Assembly: GCF_000798815.1 (NCBI RefSeq)
Contig: NZ_JTLD01000004.1
Location: 248,001-312,000 of the forward strand
DNA length: 64,000 nt
Source: Alistipes sp. ZOR0009
GTDB lineage: Bacteria; Bacteroidota; Bacteroidia; Bacteroidales; ZOR0009
Reading direction: 5' to 3'
In this document: positions 1 through 8,547 of the stretch, piece by piece
How the letters are laid out: the number at the start of each line of letters is the position of its first letter
Position numbering within the stretch: the first letter of the stretch is position 1
The notes under the pieces: generated by a model
The model's database searches: none
What the model was told of the DNA's origin: nothing
Seen by the model: only the letters and a program-made list of their open reading frames with translations
Program-made: the position numbers and the translations under genes

Positions 1-1
1 T

Positions 2-1135
2 ATTCCAGTACACGGCGACCAGCAGTCTAAGCTAACCCTTATGTCTGAGTCGCTACGTAACGACGGACGTATTTGGGTTCCTAAGAAGAAGGAAGATGTT
101 GAGAAGCTTCGCAAGAAGCAAATCAAGGCTTCTTCTATCGCTGAAGAGGATCGCGACTACTACCTAGAGCGTCGTTACCCTGCATTCGGAAACCTTGTAC
201 CACGTGACGTTGCTTCGCGTGCTGCTAAGGAGCGTTGCGATGCCGGTTTCGGTGTTAACGAAACAGGTTTGGCCGTATTCCTAGATTTCTCTACTGCCAT
301 CAACCGCCTTGGACAAAAGACTATCGAAGCTCGCTACGGTAACCTATTCCAAATGTACGAGAAGATTACCGACGTAAACCCATACGAAGAGCCAATGATG
401 ATCTACCCAGCGGTTCACTACACCATGGGTGGTCTTTGGTGCGACTACAACCTGATGACCAACATCCCAGGTTTATACGCTATCGGTGAGGCAAACTTCT
501 CTGACCACGGTGCAAACCGCCTAGGAGCTTCTGCGCTTATGCAAGGTCTAGCTGACGGATACTTCATCCTACCATACACTATTGGAGATTACCTATCTCA
601 CGAGATTACAACTCCAAAGATCAACACCAACACTCCTGAGTTCGAAGAGGCTGAAAACGCAGTTAAGGCTAAGATCGAAAAGCTATTCAGCATCAAGGGT
701 AAGAAGACTGTTGATGAGCTTCACAAGGAGCTAGGCCACATTATGTGGGATCTAGTTGGTATGGCTCGTAACGAAAAAGGCCTTGAGCAGGCTATCGAGC
801 GCATCAAGGTACTTCGCGAGGAGTTCTGGAAGAACGTTTTCGTTCCAGGAACCAACAACTCATTCAACCCAGAAATCGAAAAGGCACTTCGTTTGGCCGA
901 CTTCCTAGAACTTGGCGAAGTAATGGCTTACGACGCTTACAACCGCAACGAATCTTGTGGTGGTCACTTCCGCGAAGAGTTCCAAACTGAGGAAGGCGAA
1001 GCAAAGCGTAACGACGAAGAGTACACCTACGTAGCATGCTGGGAGTACAAGGGCGAAGGCCAAAAGCCAGAGCTTAACAAAGAACCACTAAACTTCGAGT
1101 TTATTAAGGTGGCTCAACGTAACTATAAAGAGTAA
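2..1135 (+). CDS. frdA: Fumarate reductase/succinate dehydrogenase flavoprotein subunit, 3' part
   Basis: The reading frame is open from the window edge ([13 protein letters not shown]...), so the gene starts upstream and the ATG at position 41 is internal. The protein is the FAD-binding catalytic subunit that interconverts fumarate and succinate on the cytoplasmic face of the inner membrane. Visible family features are the stretch [18 protein letters not shown], which packs against the FAD, and the helical C-terminal domain with [12 protein letters not shown] near the end. The type resembles the B. subtilis/Bacteroides flavoprotein, which works with a single diheme cytochrome b subunit; that gene is presumably upstream, outside the window. 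frdB follows after 16 bp with a good ribosome site (GGAGGAG), so the two are co-transcribed. Whether it works as reductase or dehydrogenase in vivo cannot be read from sequence; reductase is inferred from the anaerobic look of the genome. Confidence 0.95.
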   Translation: MPVHGDQQSKLTLMSESLRNDGRIWVPKKKEDVEKLRKKQIKASSIAEEDRDYYLERRYPAFGNLVPRDVASRAAKERCDAGFGVNETGLAVFLDFSTAINRLGQKTIEARYGNLFQMYEKITDVNPYEEPMMIYPAVHYTMGGLWCDYNLMTNIPGLYAIGEANFSDHGANRLGASALMQGLADGYFILPYTIGDYLSHEITTPKINTNTPEFEEAENAVKAKIEKLFSIKGKKTVDELHKELGHIMWDLVGMARNEKGLEQAIERIKVLREEFWKNVFVPGTNNSFNPEIEKALRLADFLELGEVMAYDAYNRNESCGGHFREEFQTEEGEAKRNDEEYTYVACWEYKGEGQKPELNKEPLNFEFIKVAQRNYKE

Positions 1136-1151
1136 TCGGAGGAGAACAATT

Positions 1152-1907
1152 ATGGAAAACAAGCTAAATCTCACGCTTAAAGTATGGCGCCAAGCCGATG
1201 CAACAAGCCAAGGAAGATTTGAAACATATAAGGTAACCGACATTTCAACTGACAGCTCGTTCCTTGAAATGTTGGACATCGTTAACAACAACCTTATCCA
1301 CGAGGGCAAGGAGCCAATCGCATTCGATCACGACTGCCGCGAAGGTATCTGTGGAATGTGCTCGCTATACATCGATGGCCGTGCACACGGTCCAGATGAC
1401 GATATCACCACCTGCCAGCTGCATATGCGCAAGTTTAAGGATGGCGATACCATCACCATCGAGCCTTGGCGTTCGGCTGCATTCCCTGTAATTAAGGACT
1501 TGGTGGTTAACCGTCAAGCTTTCGATCAAATTCTTCAAGCTGGTGGTTTCGTTACCGTAAACACAGGTGGTATACCTGATGGTAACGCAATTCCAATTAG
1601 CAAGGAGAAAGCTGATGAAAGTATGGATGCCGCCAGCTGTATTGGTTGTGGCGCTTGCGTTGCAACTTGTAAGAACGGTTCGGCTATGCTATTCGTTTCG
1701 GCTCGCGTATCGTCGCTAGCCCTTCTTCCACAAGGTAAGGTTGAAGGTGCTCGTCGTGCTAAGAGCATGGTAGCTAAGATGGATGAGCTTGGTTTTGGTG
1801 GATGTACCAACACCGGTGCTTGCGAGGCAGAATGTCCAAAGGGTATCTCTATCTCTCACATCGCTCGCCTAAACCGCGAATTCCTTTGCGCTAAGCTTGC
1901 CGAGTAA
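1152..1907 (+). CDS. frdB: Fumarate reductase/succinate dehydrogenase iron-sulfur subunit
   Basis: This 251-residue iron-sulfur subunit passes electrons between the flavoprotein and the membrane quinone site. All three cluster motifs are complete. A plant-type [2Fe-2S] site uses C62, C67, C70 and C88 ([10 protein letters not shown]...TTC). A [4Fe-4S] site is [12 protein letters not shown]163-C173. The third site, [11 protein letters not shown] (C218-C228), has the spacing of a [3Fe-4S] centre. The ATG at 1152 follows GGAGGAGAACAATT, one of the clearest Shine-Dalgarno sequences in the window. Length is normal for the family. It is the last gene of the frd operon and is followed within 25 bp by a strong hairpin. 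Confidence 0.96.
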   Translation: MENKLNLTLKVWRQADATSQGRFETYKVTDISTDSSFLEMLDIVNNNLIHEGKEPIAFDHDCREGICGMCSLYIDGRAHGPDDDITTCQLHMRKFKDGDTITIEPWRSAAFPVIKDLVVNRQAFDQILQAGGFVTVNTGGIPDGNAIPISKEKADESMDAASCIGCGACVATCKNGSAMLFVSARVSSLALLPQGKVEGARRAKSMVAKMDELGFGGCTNTGACEAECPKGISISHIARLNREFLCAKLAE

Positions 1908-1930
1908 GCTCGGTAACCGCATAAAATAAA

Positions 1931-1957
1931 AGCCTCGCATAAATGCGAGGCTTTTTT
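1931..1957 (+). terminator. Rho-independent terminator of the frd operon
   Basis: A perfect GC-rich hairpin (AGCCTCGCAT / ATGCGAGGCT) followed by TTTTTTG, 24 bp after the frdB stop codon. Confidence 0.9.
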
Positions 1958-2004
1958 GTTTTTTACTATTTTCGGTCCATTAATTATTCTCTAATAAAAC
2001 ATCT

Positions 2005-2745
2005 ATGGGTAAAATCTTAAAAATTATCGGACTTCCGGTTCTCTGGACCATTTTTCTTGCATTCCCTCTCGCCATTATCACGATCGGGCTCCAACATCTA
2101 GGCTTACCAGCAGCGGTACTTGATGCAGCTAGCGCCATCCTCGTAGATCTTTTCTTTTTTGCAGGAGCCATTTACCTAGCCAACAAGGAGGGCCTGCTAA
2201 AAAGGGAGCTATTCTCAACCGTATCCAAGCAGGTAAGCCTGTACAGCTTTGCGCTCTTCCTGCTCATGGCTATCCCGCTTACCGCCTTTGATACATTCTT
2301 CCCGCTCCCCGACCTGGTACTTAAAAACATCAACCTCTCATCCTTTTCGTTTATCATCATGGCGGTAATTATTGCCCCCATAGGCGAGGAGCTCCTATTC
2401 CGAGGCTTTGTTACCCGAATACTCCTCAACAGGTACTCCCCTACAAAGGCAATCTTCCTTTCTGCCCTTATTTTTGGCCTAATACACGTCAATCCGGCAC
2501 AAATCCCCGGAGCGTTTTTAATGGGCCTTCTTTTCGGTTGGATTTTCTACAAAACGGGCAGCATCATCCCTGGCATGATACTACACTTCATAAATAACGC
2601 CATCTGCTGCATCCCCAACATCGACAGGTACGATACAACGGTACTAAACAACGGGATGGCAGTACTGGTAGCATCCGTTGTGGCCTCCGCTGCGTTTGTG
2701 CTGCTATTCCTAAAGGCGCACGTCGAAATAAGGCGGATAGGCTAG
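2005..2745 (+). CDS. CPBP-family intramembrane metalloprotease
   Basis: A 246-residue polytopic membrane protein of the CPBP (CAAX prenyl protease/bacteriocin-processing, Abi) family. The three diagnostic motifs are present: GEELLFRG (E128, E129, R133), FGLIHVN with H161, and HFINN with H194 and N198. These residues form the glutamate/histidine active site of the Rce1-type fold. Bacterial members are linked to membrane-protein cleavage, bacteriocin maturation or self-immunity; the substrate here is unknown. The gene stands alone between the frd terminator and its own terminator. The start is the ATG at 2005; no strong ribosome site is visible. Confidence 0.88.
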   Translation: MGKILKIIGLPVLWTIFLAFPLAIITIGLQHLGLPAAVLDAASAILVDLFFFAGAIYLANKEGLLKRELFSTVSKQVSLYSFALFLLMAIPLTAFDTFFPLPDLVLKNINLSSFSFIIMAVIIAPIGEELLFRGFVTRILLNRYSPTKAIFLSALIFGLIHVNPAQIPGAFLMGLLFGWIFYKTGSIIPGMILHFINNAICCIPNIDRYDTTVLNNGMAVLVASVVASAAFVLLFLKAHVEIRRIG

Positions 2746-2758
2746 CCCCATCCAATAC

Positions 2759-2788
2759 AAAAGGCCCTGCAATGCTGCGGGGCCTTTT
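2759..2788. terminator. Terminator, able to work in both directions
   Basis: An AAAAGGCCC...GGGCCTTTT hairpin with A-run on the left and T-run on the right. It ends the CPBP gene on the plus strand and, before the islet at 2908-6888 arrived, probably also ended the convergent small membrane-protein gene whose truncated copy starts at 2809. Confidence 0.8.
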
Positions 2789-2808
2789 GGCTATAAATTT
2801 CCTACCGG

Positions 2809-2907
2809 CTACTCTTCGTCGGACTGCTTCTGCTCGCTCTTACGGCTGCTCAGGTAGAGCAGCACAATAAAGTACAACGATCCTACCCCAATTAGAATGC
2901 CTCCCGT
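2809..2907 (-). pseudogene. Truncated copy of the small membrane-protein gene at 6889-7077; left direct repeat of the islet
   Basis: These 99 bp match 6889-6987 with four substitutions by eye (95/99). They encode the last 33 residues of the 62-residue protein, from TGGILIG to the stop. Upstream of position 2907 the similarity stops abruptly. The frame then runs into TAG near 2945 without any ATG, GTG or TTG, so the copy cannot be translated as a normal gene. The only residue change in the shared part is SEQK against GEQK. Copy and original are exactly 4,080 bp apart and bracket three genes found only between them. Confidence 0.88.
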
Positions 2908-3123
2908 TATTCCTTTATAAAAAACTTCTAAAAATAAATTCTATCCAGATACTTTTCTAACTACCATCTTTTACGCTAATATTTGCTATCTACCCAAATA
3001 TTTTTGACCCCATCCATCGGATGATAGCACATATTATACTTAAGACGTCAGCCCACTTCGAAATTACATCCTTCCCAGTATCACATATTAGCACAAATCA
3101 AAATCGCAGTTTTTAATGTTTTT

Positions 3124-3154
3124 TTTGCTTATTTAATACAGTATTGTATTTTAG
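3124..3154 (+). promoter_or_regulatory. Bacteroidota-type promoter of the islet
   Basis: TTTG (3124-3127), 19 nt, TATTTTAG (3147-3154) fits the TTTG-N19-TAnnTTTG consensus with one mismatch, 27 bp before the start codon at 3181. Confidence 0.6.
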
Positions 3155-3180
3155 CCCAGAATATTTAACCACTTACAATT

Positions 3181-5610
3181 TTGAAAAATATACTCTACAC
3201 AATCCTAGGTGTTGCCTTTGCTGTATCCCTATCTGGCCAAAACGTAAAAACCATCACCGGCCGCATACTCAATGAACAAGGAAAGCCTCTTAAGTACGTC
3301 TCCGTTATTGCTACAAAAATGGGAGAAGCAAAACACTTTAAAGGGACCCTTTCTTCCGACGATGGTAAATTTCATCTTATCGTACCACAAGATCAAGCAC
3401 TTAAGGTTGATGTTGTTTCTCTTGGCTACAAACCCATCCAAAAATTGGTAAGTGCCGATTCAAATACAACCATAAATTTGGGCGATATACAGCTAACACC
3501 TGCACCAATACAACTCCAAGAGGTGGTTGTAAAACCCTTAGTGGAAGTTTCGGCTGGCGAGATAGTTTACAACATTACCGCCGATCCCGAACGCGAAAAA
3601 TCGACCATGCTGCAAATTCTCGGTAAAGTGCCGCATATAAAGGTAGACATTGATGGAAACATTACGATGGGCGAAACCAATAGCAGCAACTACGTAATTA
3701 CGAGAAACGGCAGAGTCGACGCGCTATTCGATACGCGCAGGCTGTCGCTCTCCCAAATAATGAATAGGCTGTCGGCCATGGGATTTACAAAGGTGTGCGT
3801 AGTTACTAACCCTCCATTGAAGTATGGCAAGGTAGACTACCTGCTAGACATTATTACAGACAAGAGCAACCTCGTATCTGGAGCAATAGGCAGTACTACG
3901 CTTGAAGACAATATCCAAAAAGGATCTACCCCAATTCAAGTAGGCATAATTGGAAGCGTTGAAAACGACCTAAGAGGTTCTACAGGGGTAAATTTCACCA
4001 ATACCAGCGCACCCGGGGCTGGGGTGTTTCGCAGCAGGCGCTACATTGCTTCCGATTCGTTGCTTACATCCCAACAAAAGGACAAGAGCTCGGGAAAAGA
4101 GTACGGATCGAATTTAATGATGAGCTACGACATTAGCCCCAAGCAGTACTTGTTGGTAGATGTAAACTACAACAAAAGGAGCGCTCATGTTGGGCAAAGC
4201 AGCCTTTCTAGCGAGAGCCTACATGGCATTGTAGTAAACGAGTACGCTACTGACTTGAAGCGCCAGCAAGAAAACAGTTCCTTCAGCACCAACATTACCC
4301 TAGAGCTGCAACTTCGTAAGCCCACCAATAGCTTAAGCCTATCGTACCTATTTAGCGCCAACCCCCAAAATACAAATGAGTGGCTAACCTCTAACGAATT
4401 AGATGGCAGCAACCCCAGCAGCAGCTTAAGCCAGTACAACGCTCAGCAAACAAACCACAAGCTACAGATCCGCTACCAAAACTACTCCTCGAGAAAAATC
4501 TTGTGGAATGTATCTGCTGGTTTTACCAATACCGCATTCGACAACACCAACCGTCGATTCATTTTTACCAAAACAGGAAGCAAAATTGAGGACGCAAATG
4601 CCCTCAACCAGCTAAGCCAAAACCACCGGTTGATGGAAGGTACTGCAGTTTTTATTTGCAATATTTACAAGAAACTCCAATTTACAGGTTTAGCAAATGC
4701 TAACTACCTACTAAACGCAGGAGGGCTTACGTTCATCACCAGTAATGGCACCACCCACATACACCAAAATGGCTTAAATTTAGCCCCCTCGTTAAGTTTT
4801 CAATATCTGGTGAATGAGGCAAAAAGCATAACAATTTCATTTGGATACTCCTTTACACAAACGCGTCCCAGCCCTAGCCAGTTGGGCACGCTAAGCAGTA
4901 CCGGTAATCCAAATTTTATTCAAAAGGGTAATCCAAATCTTCGCTCGCAGCTCCTGCATACTATTTCCACCCGCTACAGCAGCTTTTCTGTTAACTACTC
5001 TTTCTCTAACAACCAAATTACGCCCTATAACTATTTAAATAGGGAAGGGCAGATAGTGAGCAGCTGGCAAAATGGTGGTTCCTATAAAAGCATTTCCATA
5101 GAATACCCTCTAATTTCAATACTCTCTAAGAACAGCGCTAGCTTATATTTAACTTCTGGTACAAATCTCACAGGCTCCAAAACATCTACAGGAGAGCAAA
5201 CTAGGAGTATTAGCATGCATTGCATTATGCCATGTAGAGTCCGCATTACTAAAAACTTCAGTACCTCGCTAATAACCAACTATTACGAGACATGGAGCAA
5301 GGGATACCAGCAGACCCGAAATTCTATACCCGTATATTTAATCTGGTCCGCTAGATATAATGTAGTAATCAAAGACAAAACGACTTGGGAGCTACTTATG
5401 CAATGTAGCCTTTTGGATTGGAGCAAGGCTCGCACCTCCACTACGCATGCTGCCGATTTCGAATATGTGGAACGAATAGAAAGAAATGCAACTCCCATCT
5501 TCCTTAGTATCAAATACAACTTCGGTCGATTTAACGTAAAACCAGTGCGTGGCTCCCAAAATAAGGCTGCTATAACCGGATACTCTGCTAGCGAAACCAA
5601 AACCAACTAG
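3181..5610 (+). CDS. Outer-membrane beta-barrel protein with CarboxypepD_reg-like N-terminal domain (OMP_b-brl_3 type)
   Basis: The 809-residue protein has a signal peptide (cleavage likely after LSGQ, residue 20). A carboxypeptidase-regulatory-like beta-sandwich follows at about residues 23-110 (ITGRILNEQGKPLKYVSV...). A plug-like segment at about 125-230 contains EIVYNITADPEREKST and ILGKVPHIKVDIDGNI, typical of the OMP_b-brl_3 family, which resembles TonB-dependent receptors. The rest is alternating barrel strands rich in S, N, Y and Q. The start is an unusual TTG at 3181, chosen because the signal peptide begins there. No canonical TonB box was identified, so energised uptake is uncertain. 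It is the first gene of the islet; the small protein gene begins 40 bp after it. A role in export, surface display or import is possible; the substrate is unknown. Confidence 0.82.
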   Translation: MKNILYTILGVAFAVSLSGQNVKTITGRILNEQGKPLKYVSVIATKMGEAKHFKGTLSSDDGKFHLIVPQDQALKVDVVSLGYKPIQKLVSADSNTTINLGDIQLTPAPIQLQEVVVKPLVEVSAGEIVYNITADPEREKSTMLQILGKVPHIKVDIDGNITMGETNSSNYVITRNGRVDALFDTRRLSLSQIMNRLSAMGFTKVCVVTNPPLKYGKVDYLLDIITDKSNLVSGAIGSTTLEDNIQKGSTPIQVGIIGSVENDLRGSTGVNFTNTSAPGAGVFRSRRYIASDSLLTSQQKDKSSGKEYGSNLMMSYDISPKQYLLVDVNYNKRSAHVGQSSLSSESLHGIVVNEYATDLKRQQENSSFSTNITLELQLRKPTNSLSLSYLFSANPQNTNEWLTSNELDGSNPSSSLSQYNAQQTNHKLQIRYQNYSSRKILWNVSAGFTNTAFDNTNRRFIFTKTGSKIEDANALNQLSQNHRLMEGTAVFICNIYKKLQFTGLANANYLLNAGGLTFITSNGTTHIHQNGLNLAPSLSFQYLVNEAKSITISFGYSFTQTRPSPSQLGTLSSTGNPNFIQKGNPNLRSQLLHTISTRYSSFSVNYSFSNNQITPYNYLNREGQIVSSWQNGGSYKSISIEYPLISILSKNSASLYLTSGTNLTGSKTSTGEQTRSISMHCIMPCRVRITKNFSTSLITNYYETWSKGYQQTRNSIPVYLIWSARYNVVIKDKTTWELLMQCSLLDWSKARTSTTHAADFEYVERIERNATPIFLSIKYNFGRFNVKPVRGSQNKAAITGYSASETKTN

Positions 5611-5650
5611 AGGCAATTTTTTGCAAAATAAACTTTAAAACACCTCAATT

Positions 5651-5974
5651 ATGAAAATTTTTTTCAAAGTAAATTTCATGCTAACATTAATTGTTTTAGC
5701 ATTTACACTGTCTTCATACGTTGGAGACTCTGAAAACTCTTCAGATTACAAAGAAGCCGCAAAAAATGATTATGACGCCTGGCAAGCTCCCGCAGGGACC
5801 ATAACCCACGCTTATAGTGTTAATGGTGGCGTTAGACAAGTATTCTATACTACCTTTAGGTACTACCTTGTACCAGGAGGGTATATCGTTGGAAAATGTT
5901 CCGAAGGCCTATTTTTTAACTGCAATATCAAGGCGTGTGATTGGCCCGATAATAGATGTAGCTGCTTAAGATAA
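5651..5974 (+). CDS. Small exported Cys-rich protein with peritrophin-A (CBM14)-like C-terminal half
   Basis: A 107-residue protein. Residues 1-22 look like a signal peptide or N-terminal membrane anchor. The middle (about 24-80) has no cysteine. The last 25 residues hold five: C83, C91, C96, C103 and C105. CSEGLFFN...ACDWPDNRC matches the closing half of chitin-binding type 2 / peritrophin-A domains in both residues and spacing (C-x12-C-x6-C, with GL-F-N and CDWP). The preceding YYLVPGGYIVGK resembles the strand that normally carries the earlier cysteines, which are missing here. A CBM14-like fold is therefore an inference from a short motif. The gene lies between an outer-membrane barrel gene and a thioredoxin-like gene, which fits a disulfide-containing surface or secreted protein. 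Strongly AT-rich. Confidence 0.7.
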   Translation: MKIFFKVNFMLTLIVLAFTLSSYVGDSENSSDYKEAAKNDYDAWQAPAGTITHAYSVNGGVRQVFYTTFRYYLVPGGYIVGKCSEGLFFNCNIKACDWPDNRCSCLR

Positions 5975-6024
5975 CAGAAAATAATAAACACATTGCAAAA
6001 ATTTGCCTCTTAAAAATTTCTACA

Positions 6025-6810
6025 ATGAAAAAAACTACAAAATCTTTGATTTACTCCGCATGGAGTATTGTCCTTATTGTCACTATTGCATTTGTTGGTA
6101 TTAAATACTACAACAAGCAAAAAACAAATACAAAAATGGCAGTAACTCCCAAAAATTTAGAGCAGCAAGTAGTAAAAGGTTGGTATACCAGCCGATCTGA
6201 TTTTGGGAAGTTGCTTCTGGATAGCCTGTTAAAAAATAACCGTTATGCAGTTGTGACCATTGGCACAAGTGATTGTCTCCTATGCCACGAGCTTGGTAAA
6301 GTTAGTATCGACAAGAAGCTAAACGCATCTAGAGTTACTCTAGACTACAAGTTTAGCGATCACAATTTGCTTCTTTCTCAGGCTCTATTTCCCCCTGGCT
6401 TTCCAACTACCTATATTATTGACAGGGAATATAATATCATTGGTGCGGTACGAGGATTAGATGAGTTTAAAAAAAATACAGAAGCAATTATTTCGAAAAG
6501 AACAAAAAGCACCCCATTACACATTGCAGGTGATGTTAGTAAAAGTAATGAACTTCTAGTTTTATCAGATGCGCTTAAAAGTACAGTTGCAAAATTGGAA
6601 GGTAATTACGAAAAAATGCATGCGTTCGCTCGCAAATCGCTGTCCAATGGATCATACTTTTATAACAACTACCTACTTTACGACTATTTCACAAAAATGG
6701 GAGTGAAAGATTCATCATCGTTCTACAAAAAAAGAACCTTGAAATACACCTATCGCATAAACAGCCATATCTACCATTCGCTTATCGAAGAGCTGTCATC
6801 TTCAAATTAA
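6025..6810 (+). CDS. Membrane-anchored thioredoxin-like protein
   Basis: 261 residues. One membrane segment at about 9-27 (signal anchor) is followed by a periplasmic thioredoxin-like domain at about 50-150. The redox motif is C84-L-L-C87 in GTSDCLLCHE, and the cis-proline loop is GFPTTYIID (P127). The CLLC dipeptide differs from the CGPC of thioredoxin and the CPPC of many TlpA proteins. Residues after 150 are helical and unlike known TlpA domains; they may bind a partner. The gene follows the Cys-rich protein by 50 bp, so a natural idea is that it handles that protein's cysteines. No terminator is evident before 6889. AT-rich like its upstream neighbour. Confidence 0.72.
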   Translation: MKKTTKSLIYSAWSIVLIVTIAFVGIKYYNKQKTNTKMAVTPKNLEQQVVKGWYTSRSDFGKLLLDSLLKNNRYAVVTIGTSDCLLCHELGKVSIDKKLNASRVTLDYKFSDHNLLLSQALFPPGFPTTYIIDREYNIIGAVRGLDEFKKNTEAIISKRTKSTPLHIAGDVSKSNELLVLSDALKSTVAKLEGNYEKMHAFARKSLSNGSYFYNNYLLYDYFTKMGVKDSSSFYKKRTLKYTYRINSHIYHSLIEELSSSN

Positions 6811-6888
6811 ATGGGGTATCGCCTATCATTCAAAATGATGCGTCTAAAAGAATTTCAACTAGTTCAGATAGACACTTCGTTTTAAGGA

Positions 6889-7077
6889 CTACTCCTCGTC
6901 TGACTGCTTCTGCTCGCCCTTACGGCTGCTCAGGTAGAGCAGCACAATAAAGTACAACGAACCTACCCCAATTAGAATGCCTCCCGTGCGCTCCATTCCG
7001 TAGGTTTCCCTATGCAGTAGGCTAAAACCGTAGATGATAAGCAGCGCTGCCACTACCGATACTATTTTTTTTACCAT
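6889..7077 (-). CDS. Small two-helix membrane protein, unknown function
   Basis: 62 residues with two hydrophobic helices (about 4-20 and 33-50), a short loop containing HRETYGMERTGG, and a charged C-terminus (SSRKGEQKQSDEE). I do not recognise a family. A truncated copy of its 3' end lies at 2809-2907, on the far side of the islet. The intact gene now has no hairpin directly after its stop; the bidirectional terminator at 2759-2788 stayed with the truncated copy. This suggests the islet separated the gene from its original downstream sequence. Confidence 0.65.
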   Translation of the reverse strand: MVKKIVSVVAALLIIYGFSLLHRETYGMERTGGILIGVGSLYFIVLLYLSSRKGEQKQSDEE

Positions 7078-7331
7078 AATTCGAATTTTAAATCGTTCAA
7101 ACAGGAAGATAGTAATATTGTTTTAACCTCAATCCTATTCGATAAAAAGAGAACTACACTTTGCTCACGCTTCTTCAAAATTAAACTCAGAACCTTCTAT
7201 CCGCATATATAACCTAATAATTAAAACTTTAATCCCATTTTTTATACTAATCACCACTTCGAGTTCTAAGAAGGGGGCCGGTTAACCCGCCCAACGTAAA
7301 ATTTAGGGTCGAAAAAAGTGCCATCAACCCC

Positions 7332-7380
7332 AAAAAAAGCAGCCCCAACCGCCCACCTAAGGTGAGGGGTTGAGGCTGCT
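7332..7380 (-). terminator. Terminator of the DedA gene
   Basis: Long hairpin (AGCAGCCCCAACC paired with GGTTGAGGCTGCT, one mismatch) followed on the minus strand by TTTTTTT. Apart from this, 7078-7434 shows no gene. Confidence 0.85.
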
Positions 7381-7434
7381 AGCATCGTATCGTAAAAAGC
7401 CGTTGTGGCAGCGCCCGTACAGGAGCCTATCCGC

Positions 7435-8082
7435 CTAGCGGCTAAAGTACTTTACCTTGATAAAGGTGTACACCGGCGGAACCAGCGAAATGCCGATGAT
7501 GGCAAATACCACCAGCGTAAAGTTTTGCTTGATAACCGGGATGTTGCCAAAAAAGTTACCCGCATAGGTAAACAGGCACACCCAAAGCACGTTTCCGATA
7601 AGGCTAAAGCTGAAAAAGCGGACGTACTTCATGTGGCCAACTCCCGCCACAAAAGGCGCAAAGGTGCGGATAATGGGCATAAAGCGGGCAACAATAAGGG
7701 TGATGCGCCCGTGCTTCTCGTAAAACGAGTGGGTTTTATCGATATAGCTGCGCTTGATGAGCTTGTAGTCCTTGTGGTAAATCCGATCGCCAATAAAGTG
7801 GCCAATCCAGTAGTTGGTGTTGTCGCCCAGCACGGCGGCAAGCAGCAGCATGGGTACCAGCAGGTTTACGTCGATGGGATTCCCGGGCATGGCGGCAATG
7901 GCGCCAGCGGCAAACAGCAGCGAGTCGCCCGGAAGAAATGGGGTAACCACCAGCCCCGTTTCGCAAAAGATGATGGCGAAGAGGATCAGGTAGGTCCACG
8001 TTTGGTAGTCGGTAACAATCTCTAAAAGATGCTTATCGATGTGCAGAATAAAGTCGATAAGGTGTTGAATAAGCTCTAGCAT
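7435..8082 (-). CDS. DedA-family membrane protein (VTT/SNARE-associated domain)
   Basis: 215 residues with several membrane segments and the DedA signature region: ETGLVVTPFLPGDSLLF near residues 40-57, GDNTNYWIGH in the middle, and RFMPIIRTFAPFVAG around 130-145. The FLPGD acidic residue and the R...R motif are conserved in proton-motive-force-dependent DedA proteins such as YqjA. Family members are lipid scramblases or flippases that affect membrane composition and pH/drug tolerance; a specific substrate cannot be assigned. Single gene with its own terminator. Start ATG at 8082. Confidence 0.92.
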   Translation of the reverse strand: MLELIQHLIDFILHIDKHLLEIVTDYQTWTYLILFAIIFCETGLVVTPFLPGDSLLFAAGAIAAMPGNPIDVNLLVPMLLLAAVLGDNTNYWIGHFIGDRIYHKDYKLIKRSYIDKTHSFYEKHGRITLIVARFMPIIRTFAPFVAGVGHMKYVRFFSFSLIGNVLWVCLFTYAGNFFGNIPVIKQNFTLVVFAIIGISLVPPVYTFIKVKYFSR

Positions 8083-8211
8083 ATGGTTGATATAGCGGGG
8101 TTAAACGGTTGCTAACAGGCCGACAGGGGCGCGCGCCAAAGAGGCAGGCCGTATCGGGATGGCCCTAGGGGCAGCGGTGCTGGTGCAAATGGGGGCTTGG
8201 CCCTCCGCCTG

Positions 8212-8547
8212 CTACTCCGCCTTAGGGGTACGTATGTGGTGGGGCATCTCCATCGGAATCACAAACGAGAATTCCACCAGGCCACCCACCACGCCATCCT
8301 TATACCAGGGCGTTTGGTAGATGATTTTCTTTACCCCATTCTTTTCGATGGTGTAGGCGTTGGTCTCCTTTTGCTCAATTAGCTTAGCGATGATCTCCTG
8401 AGAGCGGGGGTTGTGGCATCCCATCATGTTCTTACCAACCATGCTGCCAAAAACGCTGGCCGCCTTTTCGTTCATGTAAAGAACCTTGCCTTCGGTATCG
8501 CTTACGGTAATACTACCATCAATCGAATTAAAGAAATCGAATTCCAT
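8212..8547 (-). CDS. Single-domain PAS protein
   Basis: About 111 residues from the ATG at 8547; a GTG 45 bp upstream would give 126 residues, but the ATG has GGAAAG before it and coincides with the domain start. The sequence reads as a PAS fold: FNSIDGSITVSDTEGKVLYMNEKAASVFG, then a CHNP region typical of some PAS domains, then YTIEKNGVKKIIYQTPWYKDG and a final strand GLVEFSFVIP. There is no kinase, cyclase or DNA-binding domain and no membrane segment. It may be a stand-alone sensor or ligand-binding module acting on a partner protein. The gene is divergent from the malic enzyme gene, with 123 bp between the start codons. Confidence 0.78.
   Translation of the reverse strand: MEFDFFNSIDGSITVSDTEGKVLYMNEKAASVFGSMVGKNMMGCHNPRSQEIIAKLIEQKETNAYTIEKNGVKKIIYQTPWYKDGVVGGLVEFSFVIPMEMPHHIRTPKAE

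Larger units (their letters stand above)
2908..6888. other. Candidate inserted islet of three exported/membrane protein genes
   Basis: The segment lies between the truncated copy (2809-2907) and the intact copy (6889-7077) of one gene. It holds a complete plus-strand cassette: promoter-like boxes at 3124-3154, an outer-membrane barrel, a small Cys-rich exported protein and a thioredoxin-like protein. The last two genes are clearly richer in A+T than the flanking housekeeping genes. No integrase or transposase is visible, so how it entered is unknown. The direct repeat at the 3' end of a small gene recalls islands that carry a copy of their target gene's end. Confidence 0.6.

Noticed and set aside
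5651-5974. Small protein as a member of the NVEALA peptide group
   Set aside because: The leader and the NVEALA motif are absent; the cysteine pattern fits the end of CBM14 better.
2908-6888. Islet as an insertion sequence or integrative element with its own recombinase
   Set aside because: No transposase or integrase frame and no terminal inverted repeats found; only the one-sided gene duplication is visible.
7405-8025. 206-residue plus-strand frame opposite the DedA gene
   Set aside because: Very basic, no domain; DedA on the other strand has full family motifs.
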